Positions 6,901 through 11,657 of a stretch of DNA of 15,685 nt are shown one piece after another; position 1 is the stretch's first letter, and each line of letters begins with the position of its first letter. Both the position numbers and the translations under genes were made by a program. The stretch spans positions 1 through 15,685 of the forward strand of contig JACQCY010000036.1 in the NCBI GenBank assembly GCA_016201355.1, in the 5' to 3' direction. The stretch is from Candidatus Yonathbacteria bacterium. GTDB lineage: Bacteria; Patescibacteriota; Minisyncoccia; Phycocordibacterales; UBA1550. Below the pieces are notes generated by a model. It was not told the DNA's origin and searched no databases. It saw only the letters and a list, made by a program, of their open reading frames with translations.

Positions 6901-8440
6901 CGGAAATGTGGCGGACACACCCTTCGAGGCGTTTTGCAAGGTTAATAATCTCGGTCGTGGTCGTGTCATTTTTATATAAATCATTGAGCTCGGGAACCAT
7001 CGAGAGCGCGGTGTTGATGGTCATCGGAAAACCCTGTGAACCTTCGGGGATGAGGCGGGAGAGTCTATCGCCAATAGCATAGGGATGCCCGAGGGCGCGC
7101 GCCACATCACGCACCGCTCCACGCGCCATCATCGTGCCAAAAGTTCCAATTTGCGCCACATTTTCACTGCCATATTTTTCGCGCACGTAGTTGATCACTT
7201 CGTCACGGCGGTTGTCGGCATAGTCCATATCGATATCGGGCGCGGAGGGGCGCTCGGGATTGAGAAAGCGCTCAAATGGCAGATTGTATTCAAGCGGGTT
7301 TACATTGGTGATGCCGAGAAGGTAGGTGGTGATAGACCCTGCGACAGAACCTCGGATATTCGTGAGGATATTATGTTCACGCGCGTAGCGGAGGAGATCT
7401 CCCACAACAAGGAAATATGGCGCGTAGCCCTTGTCGCGGATAACTTTCGTTTCGTATTCAATACGATCAATAACTGCAGTATCTTTTGGGTCAAGTTCAC
7501 GCATTGCAATGCCTTCATAGACAAGGCGTTTAAGTTCGTCGTCATAACTTGAACCATTCTCTACTTTTAAATCAGGAAAAACCCACGAACCGAGCGTGAG
7601 TTCGATATTGCACATATCGGCTATCTTTTGCGTGTTCCAAACTGCTTCCGGAGTGTCTTTGAAATGTTCGAGCGCGGTTTCAGTATTGATGAATGAAAAA
7701 TCATCAACTGCCATCGAAAATCTGTTTTCGTCTTTGAGGTCGCCGTTGGTTTGAATAGCGAGAAGTGTTTCGTGCGCATGTTGATCCTCGGAATGAAGGT
7801 AGTGGGAGTCTTGGGTTGCCACGAGCGGGATATTAAATTTCTTGCCAAGCGCGATAATCCCCGCGCGCACCGCATCAATACCCTCGACCCCCGGATGGTG
7901 CATTATTTCTAAAAAATAATTTTCTTTACCAAAAATCTCTTGGTGCTCGCGGATGACTTTTTCTGCTTCTTCGATATCGCCACGACGGATCGCGCGCGAG
8001 AGTTCTCCTCCGAAACATCCCGAAAGACAGATGAGACCGCTTGAATATTTTCGCAAGACTTCTTTGTCGATGCGGGGTTTGTAATAGAAACCTTCGAGGT
8101 TGGAAATGGTAACGAGGCGAATGAGGTTTTTGTACCCTTCCTCGTTTTTTGCAAGGAGGGTGAGATGAAAGCGTTCGGTGTCGATACCCGGGAGCTTGCT
8201 ATGCCGCGACCCGGGGGTAACATACGCTTCTAATCCGATAATAGGTTTAATATCCGCTTTTTTGCAGGTTTTATAAAAATCGATTGCGCCGTACATATTG
8301 CCGTGGTCGGTGAGACCAATAGCGTTCATACCATATTTTTTTGCGAGTGCAACCATCTCATCTACTTTTGAGAGCCCGTCGAGAAGGGAGTAGTGCGAAT
8401 GGGTATGGAGGTGAACAAATGAAGGTTTTTCTGTCGCCAT
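3965..8440 (-). CDS. dnaE: DNA polymerase III alpha subunit (DnaE) with an in-frame intein
   Basis: This is the replicative polymerase, 1491 residues as translated and 1065 after removal of a 426-residue intein. Residues are numbered from the ATG at 8440. The N-terminal PHP domain keeps its metal-binding pattern (HLHTHSHYSLLDG at 10-22, TDHG near 44, DSHY near 211), so it may retain PHP nuclease or pyrophosphatase activity. The palm catalytic aspartates are Asp402 and Asp404 (PDIDMD) and Asp559 (KFDFLG). After the intein come the rest of the fingers, a beta-clamp motif QISLF (1341-1345) and a C-terminal OB fold. The start at 8440 is preferred over an in-frame ATG at 8482 because TGG-TATACT ends 7 nt before it and the extra 14 residues have no family counterpart. 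It is divergent from the RNase HII gene. A separate exonuclease gene lies about 5.5 kb away. Confidence 0.97.
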   Translation of the reverse strand: MATEKPSFVHLHTHSHYSLLDGLSKVDEMVALAKKYGMNAIGLTDHGNMYGAIDFYKTCKKADIKPIIGLEAYVTPGSRHSKLPGIDTERFHLTLLAKNEEGYKNLIRLVTISNLEGFYYKPRIDKEVLRKYSSGLICLSGCFGGELSRAIRRGDIEEAEKVIREHQEIFGKENYFLEIMHHPGVEGIDAVRAGIIALGKKFNIPLVATQDSHYLHSEDQHAHETLLAIQTNGDLKDENRFSMAVDDFSFINTETALEHFKDTPEAVWNTQKIADMCNIELTLGSWVFPDLKVENGSSYDDELKRLVYEGIAMRELDPKDTAVIDRIEYETKVIRDKGYAPYFLVVGDLLRYAREHNILTNIRGSVAGSITTYLLGITNVNPLEYNLPFERFLNPERPSAPDIDMDYADNRRDEVINYVREKYGSENVAQIGTFGTMMARGAVRDVARALGHPYAIGDRLSRLIPEGSQGFPMTINTALSMVPELNDLYKNDTTTTEIINLAKRLEGCVRHISVHAAGVVIAPKPLYEFAPTQLDPKGGKIITQYDMHAIEDAGLLKFDFLGIRNLSILGDAVRLVKERKDISIDLDHIPLDDTRTFEMLARGETMGLFQLNGAGMTRYLKELRPTTIHDINAMVALYRPGPMESIPEYIRRKHNPSVITYLDPRLKDILSMSYGVITYQDDVMMIAIHLAGYSWLSADKLRKAMGKKIPAEMQAQKEKLLQGFMEYGKLSKKKAEGLWLLIEPFAAYGFNKCLTGDTRIVDTKTGALMTMQEAYEKNRVPQVSTMDKKMKLFGKTVTSIMENGVKEVFTLTTRTGKNICATGNHPFYTISGWKNLSDLAQGDRIATSRTLAHIEGKKYDSHKAGALGYLLSEGNLCHPHGIYFYSSKDEEIRDFITHAKHFKNIKFTLDRSKSTVAVYCGQSDQKNGNTLDLWIRDIELKNKKATENFIPVCVYKWDKKTLAILLGKMWQGDGCVSIKNEQVYYATSSGRLANDVAHILLRIGIVATIHTKQFAYRGTHKKGYTVNICHRENLRTFASTAGVHLIGTKKRDLTILVKKSSHLATVAARGTKDIIPAEIMNGVRKIMNTRGITVAEISKKTGLSARLFSKDKKKIGYQREVVKIIGKALHAPEIIAYAESDIYWDEIVTIKKSGEKMTYDITLPPHHNFVGNDIIVHNSHAASYGQLAYQTAYMKANFPVEYMTAILTAESGDTEKIAEIISESKRMGIPILPPDVNASFGGFTIVNKDDKEEIRFGLYTIKNLGTDISDAIIAEREAKGAYKSLADFLERIRHKNLNKKSYEALVMSGAMDGLGERGAMLANTEEALAYNRAQGGEATGQISLFGGMSDQSTVPSFQLKPSIPATKKDMLMWEKELLGLFVSGHPLDAHREKLEAIGTTIEKIKTLKDGNVAVAGGIVENVHTIITKKGDKMAFVTLTDMTDSLELVLFPEIFFANKEFFETPDRCIKVKGKISERNGEKTLIVERVKEL
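4907..6184 (-). mobile_element. DnaE intein with LAGLIDADG endonuclease and an HTH-like insert
   Basis: The 426-residue intein (Cys753 to Asn1178 of the precursor) starts CLTGDTRI (block A) and has block B as TGNHPFYT with its His. It ends HHNFVGNDIIVHN (blocks F and G) with penultimate His and terminal Asn. The first C-extein residue is Ser of SHAASYG. All residues needed for class 1 protein splicing are present. The endonuclease motifs are LGYLLSEGN (Glu873) and LGKMWQGDG (Asp973), apparently intact. Residues about 1078-1126 resemble a helix-turn-helix (ITVAEISKKTGLSARLFS), a possible DNA-recognition module. Insertion is after GFNK, four residues downstream of the point used by cyanobacterial split DnaE inteins (before CFNK), in a highly conserved polymerase stretch. 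It should splice itself out and home into empty dnaE alleles. Confidence 0.95.
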
Positions 8441-8447
8441 ATTTCCC

Positions 8448-8476
8448 AGTATACCAGACTGGCGCAACGAGCTCAA
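8448..8476 (-). promoter_or_regulatory. dnaE promoter with extended -10
   Basis: On the minus strand TTGAGC (8471-8476), a 17-nt spacer and TATACT (8448-8453) preceded by TGG form a good extended -10 promoter. The ATG at 8440 is 7 nt downstream, predicting a leaderless dnaE mRNA and identifying the start codon. Confidence 0.65.
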
Positions 8477-8499
8477 AAACATCCTTTATTTTTTGTTTT

Positions 8500-8508
8500 T
8501 GATACAAT
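8500..8508 (+). promoter_or_regulatory. Extended -10 element of the RNase HII gene
   Basis: TGA-TACAAT ends 6 nt before the ATG at 8515. No convincing -35 is seen at 17 nt. The arrangement is almost identical to that before the homing endonuclease gene and suggests a leaderless transcript. It lies back to back with the dnaE promoter. Confidence 0.5.
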
Positions 8509-8514
8509 GGTTGA

Positions 8515-8952
8515 ATGAGAAAGAACGAAAACATAAAACACATCATCGGTATTGACGAAGTGGGGAGAGGACCACTCGCGGGACCAGTGGCCGTTGGAGC
8601 CGTTTTTATTTATACCGAGTATTATCGTCGAGTTTCCAGACTTTTTCCCACGGTTAAGGATTCTAAAAAACTTTCATCAAAAGCGCGTGAGGCGTGGCTC
8701 GTGAAAATTGATAAAGCAAGAAGTGAAGGATGGCTTGAGTATGCGGTTATCTTTGTTCAACCAAATGTGATTGACAAGAAGGGGATTGCGCTGGCAACCC
8801 TTACCGCACTTGCGCGTGCCCTGAAAAAATTCGACGGTGTTTCATACGGAGGTGCATATGGAGGTGCGACCTCCATATGGATGATTCACTGGTCCTCCTT
8901 GATGGGGGGCTTCGCGCGCCAGCGCGCTATAAAAACCAGAAGACTATTATAA
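8515..8952 (+). CDS. rnhB: Ribonuclease HII, N-terminal part (frame broken)
   Basis: RNase HII cuts the RNA strand of RNA-DNA hybrids and single ribonucleotides in DNA. The N-terminal part has the family signature GIDEVGRGPLAGPVAVG (residues 12-28) with catalytic Asp14 and Glu15, then VKDSKKLSSKAREAW. Homology ends near residue 113. The frame then runs through a 26-nt palindromic segment (8855-8880) into nonsense (IWMIHWSSLMGGFARQ) up to a stop at 8950-8952. The remaining family motifs are in the -1 frame downstream (8877-9167). Deleting exactly 26 nt makes one 208-residue protein of normal family length. As written, this product alone lacks two of the four active-site acids. It is either a pseudogene half, one half of a split enzyme, or the upstream part of a recoded gene. 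Confidence 0.85.
   Translation: MRKNENIKHIIGIDEVGRGPLAGPVAVGAVFIYTEYYRRVSRLFPTVKDSKKLSSKAREAWLVKIDKARSEGWLEYAVIFVQPNVIDKKGIALATLTALARALKKFDGVSYGGAYGGATSIWMIHWSSLMGGFARQRAIKTRRLL
8843..8880 (+). repeat. Tandem 12-mer plus 11-bp palindrome at the RNase HII frame break
   Basis: CATACGGAGGTG (8843-8854) is followed at once by the near copy CATATGGAGGTG (8855-8866). An inverted copy, ACCTCCATATG (8869-8879), follows. The second and third copies form an 11-bp perfect stem (8855-8865 with 8869-8879) with a GCG loop. The extra segment 8855-8880 is 26 nt, which explains the frame change. The repeats contain GGAGGTG, a Shine-Dalgarno-like string, 10 nt before an ATG at 8877. Confidence 0.85.
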
Positions 8953-9167
8953 AAGGGGATGAAAAAGAGCTTGTCATTGCGCTTGCGTCTATTGTGGCAA
9001 AAGTCGCGCGTGACGCGCGAATGGTGAAACTCGGCAAAAAATTCCCTCAGTACGGCTTTGAAAAACATAAAGGATATGGCACCCGCGCTCATTACAAAGC
9101 GATAAAAAAACACGGCATTACCAAACATCACCGCAAAAGTTTCTTAAAGAATGTGATAAAACAGTAG
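8877..9167 (+). CDS. rnhB: Ribonuclease HII, C-terminal part (other frame)
   Basis: The 96-residue frame resumes RNase HII homology: LVLLDGGLRAP (Asp9), KNQKTIIKGDEKE, then ASIVAKVARD (Asp46), the third and fourth acidic positions of the active site. A KHKGYGTRAHYKAI segment matches the conserved C-terminal GYGT/H region, and the tail is basic. It complements the upstream part exactly. The ATG at 8877 has GGAGGTG 10 nt upstream, but both lie inside a stable hairpin, so independent initiation would need the hairpin to be opened, for example by ribosomes ending the first frame at 8952. Without translation joining the halves, the enzyme would be inactive unless the two parts assemble. Confidence 0.8.
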   Translation: MDDSLVLLDGGLRAPARYKNQKTIIKGDEKELVIALASIVAKVARDARMVKLGKKFPQYGFEKHKGYGTRAHYKAIKKHGITKHHRKSFLKNVIKQ

Positions 9168-9195
9168 TATATTGTTACTTAAACTAAAAAAGTAG

Positions 9196-9224
9196 TTGCA
9201 TTTTTGTCACTCTTTTGGTATATT
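9196..9224 (+). promoter_or_regulatory. rpmF promoter
   Basis: TTGCAT (9196-9201), a 17-nt spacer and TATATT (9219-9224) preceded by TGG make a strong extended -10 promoter. The ATG at 9234 follows after 9 nt, so the L32 mRNA would have little or no leader. Confidence 0.65.
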
Positions 9225-9233
9225 AAAACGACT

Positions 9234-9464
9234 ATGGTAGTACGAATGAGACATACGCGGGCGCATACCGCCAATCGCCGTTCCCACCACGCACTCGTCG
9301 GTGCGCGTCTTTCAAAATGTGTGAAGTGTTCAGCTTCTCATATCCGTCATCAGGTATGTTCTGCTTGCGGGACCTATCGTGGCAAGGAGGTGGTGAGCTT
9401 GGTAAAAGCCCTTACCAAGACCACAAAGCGCAAAGAATCTAAAAATAATACCATCTCCAAATAA
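9234..9464 (+). CDS. rpmF: 50S ribosomal protein L32
   Basis: The 76-residue product matches L32: a basic N-terminus with the RRSHHAL motif (15-21; RRSHDAL is typical), then a zinc ribbon with Cys29/Cys32 and Cys42/Cys45, followed by GTYRGKEVV. L32 is a small protein of the large ribosomal subunit. All four zinc cysteines are kept, so this is the zinc-binding form. The start at 9234 gives the standard N-terminus; an in-frame ATG at 9204 would lie within the promoter and add ten unrelated residues. The C-terminus (about residues 53-76) is an extra Lys/Thr-rich tail. It sits between RNase HII and NusB, not beside plsX or a DUF177 gene as in many bacteria. Confidence 0.93.
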   Translation: MVVRMRHTRAHTANRRSHHALVGARLSKCVKCSASHIRHQVCSACGTYRGKEVVSLVKALTKTTKRKESKNNTISK

Positions 9465-9468
9465 TCTA

Positions 9469-9582
9469 TGTACAATCTTCTGAAAATCTCGGCTACGACT
9501 TTGAGAAAAATATTCGACATATATCGATATGCCTCATATTTTTCTCTTCGTCTCGATCGAAATTTTCAGAGTCTTTTGTACA
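9469..9582. repeat. 114-nt quasi-palindrome between rpmF and nusB
   Basis: The segment is bounded by TGTACA on both sides and is symmetric about ATATCGATAT (9521-9530). Matching arms include TCTGAAAAT (9479-9487) with ATTTTCAGA (9562-9570), and GAGAAAAATAT (9503-9513) with ATATTTTTCTC (9536-9546). The rest pairs imperfectly. It could be a MITE, a structured RNA element or a cruciform site. There is no terminal T-run after it. From 9583 to 9692 I see only A/T-rich sequence with a small hairpin (AAGCG/CGCTT, 9658-9673) and a TACATT ending 10 nt before the next ATG. Confidence 0.6.
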
Positions 9583-9692
9583 AGAATTATTTTGAGATGG
9601 TATAAGAAATCATAGAACCATATTGGTTTGAGGGAGTTTTGCTTTTTGATTTTTCGTAAGCGTGAAAGCGCTTTAGTACATTTAAAAAATTT

Positions 9693-10601
9693 ATGGCGAA
9701 CAGACATCTTTCCCGAAGTATCGTTATGCAGGTTCTTTACGAATGGGATTTTAGAGGATGCAAATATACTTCTCTTGAGCTTGAGGAGGCTCTTGTTCGT
9801 AATACTCTCGAATTTGCTCCGGGGGTACACAACCTCTCTTTTGTGAGAAAACTTCTCTTCAGTATTCTTGAAAAGAGGGAAAAGATCGATGATATCATTG
9901 AAAAGGCCGCCCCTGATTGGCCCATTGATAAAATCTCACTCATCGACAGAAATGTTCTTCGCATCGGTCTCTTTGAGCTTTTGTTTGAAGACCGCGGGCA
10001 GGTGCCGGCAAAGGTTGCCATCAACGAAGCCATCGAGCTTGCGAAATCATTTGGGGGAGAGACGAGCAGTAAATTTATAAACGGTGTTCTTGGCGCTGTG
10101 TATAAAGAGCTGGGAGAGTCGGGAAAAAATGATCTGGGAAAAAAGAAAGCAGTTCTCAGCCCTGCCGATATCGCAAAACTTCCGCTGATAATACTTGGTG
10201 GCGCTGTCGTGTATGCGCATAATGGAGATGATATTTATCTCGCGCTTGTGCATGATATTTTCGGACACTGGACTCTTTCAAAGGGTAAGATTGAACAAGG
10301 TGAAAATATTGAGGAGGGTACTATTCGCGAGATAAAGGAAGAAATCGGACTTCCGGTTATTATAAAAGAAAAACTAGGAGAGAATGAATATGTCGCTTCA
10401 CACCCCGAAAAAGGCAAGATTCGCAAGCGTGTGAGCTACTTTCTTGCCGAAGCGCCGTATCAACCGCTTAAACTTGAAGACGGGAAAGGCGGTCTTGATG
10501 ATGTCGAGTGGTGGAAAATCACCGACATTCTTGACCTCAATCTTTACAGCGATATGATTCCTTTGTTCACAAAAGCGGTGGGGATGTTACTCGGCAAATA
10601 A
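9693..10601 (+). CDS. nusB: NusB antitermination factor fused to a Nudix hydrolase domain
   Basis: Residues 1-142 form a NusB domain. It has an Arg-rich RHLSRSIVMQVLYEWD start, then DRNVLRIGLFELLF, then VPAKVAINEAIELAKSFGGE followed by KFINGVLGAVY. NusB binds boxA RNA with NusE/S10 in rRNA antitermination. After a Lys/Gly linker (143-160) comes a Nudix domain (about 162-302) with a perfect Nudix box from Gly198 to Leu220 (G-x5-E-x7-REIKEEIGL). Nudix domains hydrolyse nucleoside diphosphate-X bonds; this one has the catalytic glutamates but its substrate is unknown. The linker is in frame with no stop, so the fusion is real as sequenced. NusB is usually about 140 residues and separate. The gene follows the 114-nt palindrome and precedes rnc, another RNA-processing gene. 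Confidence 0.92.
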   Translation: MANRHLSRSIVMQVLYEWDFRGCKYTSLELEEALVRNTLEFAPGVHNLSFVRKLLFSILEKREKIDDIIEKAAPDWPIDKISLIDRNVLRIGLFELLFEDRGQVPAKVAINEAIELAKSFGGETSSKFINGVLGAVYKELGESGKNDLGKKKAVLSPADIAKLPLIILGGAVVYAHNGDDIYLALVHDIFGHWTLSKGKIEQGENIEEGTIREIKEEIGLPVIIKEKLGENEYVASHPEKGKIRKRVSYFLAEAPYQPLKLEDGKGGLDDVEWWKITDILDLNLYSDMIPLFTKAVGMLLGK

Positions 10602-10612
10602 TTTTTAATTAC

Positions 10613-10694
10613 AAATTTTTAATTTTTAAATAATGCTTTAATTCTTAATTTTTAAGCATTGATACATTAGAAATTCTTTAAAAATTAAAAATTT
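10613..10694. repeat. AT-rich nested inverted repeat between nusB and rnc
   Basis: An 18-bp perfect inverted repeat (10613-10630 with 10677-10694) consists almost wholly of A and T runs. It encloses a second pair, AATGCTT (10632-10638) and AAGCATT (10654-10660). It could extrude as a cruciform or end transcription on either strand. The remaining stretch to the rnc ATG holds weak -10-like strings (TCTAAT at 10717-10722 is 10 nt from the start). Confidence 0.7.
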
Positions 10695-10732
10695 ACACCA
10701 GTGTTTTTACACAGACTCTAATTTATAAACCT

Positions 10733-11434
10733 ATGAAAGAAAACAGATTTAAGCTATTCGAGGAGTACATTGGTGTAACTTTTCATAATAAGGCGGTTTT
10801 GCGTGAGGCGTTTACACACCGTTCGTATATAAATGAAATTCACGAAAGAGGACTGTCGCACAATGAGCGTCTTGAGTTTTTGGGCGATGCCGTTGTAGAG
10901 CTTTCATCAACAGATTTTCTCTACAAAAAATATCCAAATGCGACCGAAGGCGACCTTACCAACTACCGCGCGGCGCTCGTGAATGCGGTAACACTGGGAA
11001 ATATTGCTATTGATATTGGGATGGAAAATTATCTATTGCTCTCAAAGGGTGAGGCAAAAGACAAGGGGACAAAAGCCCGCGAAATAATTCTCGCGAATGC
11101 GTTCGAGGCGCTGGTGGGAGCAATCTACCTTGACCAAGGGTACGGAACCGCGGACACTTTTCTGAAAAAAAATCTTCTCGGGAAGACGGATGAGATTGTG
11201 AAAAAAGGACTTTGGCGCGATGCAAAAAGTTTCTTTCAAGAAGAAGCGCAGGATGCGGTGGGTATTACTCCCGCATACAAAGTGATGCGCGAGATTGGTC
11301 CCGATCACGACAAGCAATTTGTGGTGGGGGTATATTTGGACAAAGAGCTTGTCGCCGAGGGCACAGGTAAATCAAAACAAGAAGCCGAACAGAATGCCGC
11401 GGGGGAGGGGCTCAAGGTGAAGGGGTGGAAATAG
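10733..11434 (+). CDS. rnc: Ribonuclease III
   Basis: The 233-residue protein cleaves double-stranded RNA in rRNA precursors and mRNAs. The RNase III domain (about 1-150) has the signature HNERLEFLGDAV (43-54) with Glu45, Glu48 and Asp52, the TEGDL acid Glu72, and Glu125 in ANAFEALVGAIYLD. A double-stranded-RNA-binding domain follows (about 163-231, ending GKSKQEAEQNAAGEGLK). The position equal to E. coli Asp114 is Asn122 here, a change at a metal-binding residue that I believe recurs in some lineages but have not checked. Length is normal. No Shine-Dalgarno sequence precedes the ATG at 10733, consistent with most of the window. Confidence 0.96.
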   Translation: MKENRFKLFEEYIGVTFHNKAVLREAFTHRSYINEIHERGLSHNERLEFLGDAVVELSSTDFLYKKYPNATEGDLTNYRAALVNAVTLGNIAIDIGMENYLLLSKGEAKDKGTKAREIILANAFEALVGAIYLDQGYGTADTFLKKNLLGKTDEIVKKGLWRDAKSFFQEEAQDAVGITPAYKVMREIGPDHDKQFVVGVYLDKELVAEGTGKSKQEAEQNAAGEGLKVKGWK

Positions 11435-11437
11435 CTC

Positions 11438-11524
11438 GGGAGCCATCTTGTGCGGGGTACGGATATTTTTCTGCTGAAAAATTCCTCGTGCTCGCGCCGT
11501 CGCGCTCCCAAGTCCCCGAACAAG
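11438..11524 (+). other. Structured intergenic region between rnc and smc
   Basis: The 223-nt gap after rnc (11435-11657) contains GGGAGC (11438) with GCTCCC (11504). It also holds CTTGTGCGGGG (11447-11457) with CCCCGAACAAG (11514-11524, one mismatch), and an inner hairpin ATTTTTC/GAAAAAT (11465-11482). The first two pairs cross each other, so they would be alternative or pseudoknotted. No ORF or known RNA family is recognised. The rest of the gap, to 11636, is plain A/T-rich sequence. Confidence 0.35.
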
Positions 11525-11639
11525 AGGCATCCCTCGCCCGATGTTAAATTCAAGTTGGTGGTTGACAAATATTTTATACTAAGCGTTGCATTTACTTATT
11601 GAACTCGGGGTCTTTTTTGTCGCATCATTAAATACTCTG

Positions 11640-11648
11640 TGGTAAAAT
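11640..11648 (+). promoter_or_regulatory. Extended -10 element of smc within a small inverted repeat
   Basis: TGG-TAAAAT ends 9 nt before the ATG at 11658. It lies between TGTGGT (11638-11643) and ACCACA (11652-11657), an inverted repeat that overlaps the -10 and the expected start point and could be an operator. No clear -35 is seen. Confidence 0.5.
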
Positions 11649-11657
11649 AGAACCACA

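Noticed and set aside
7085..7552. Open frame of about 155 codons antisense to dnaE
   Set aside because: It overlaps the conserved polymerase core on the other strand and has no start signal or recognisable domain.
8441..8482. Upstream dnaE start at 8482
   Set aside because: The 14 extra residues have no family counterpart and overlap the extended -10 promoter; the ATG at 8440 gives the standard N-terminus.
8821..8832. GAAAAAA as a slippery site for programmed -1 frameshifting in rnhB
   Set aside because: The heptamer is imperfect and the hairpin is over 20 nt downstream, too far for the usual mechanism. Slippage there would also replace a conserved-length stretch with unrelated residues.
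9204..9233. Upstream L32 start at 9204
   Set aside because: It lies between the -35 and -10 elements, and the added residues do not match L32.
11562..11580. TTGACA with TATACT as a second smc promoter
   Set aside because: The spacer is only 7 nt, far from the 16-18 nt needed.
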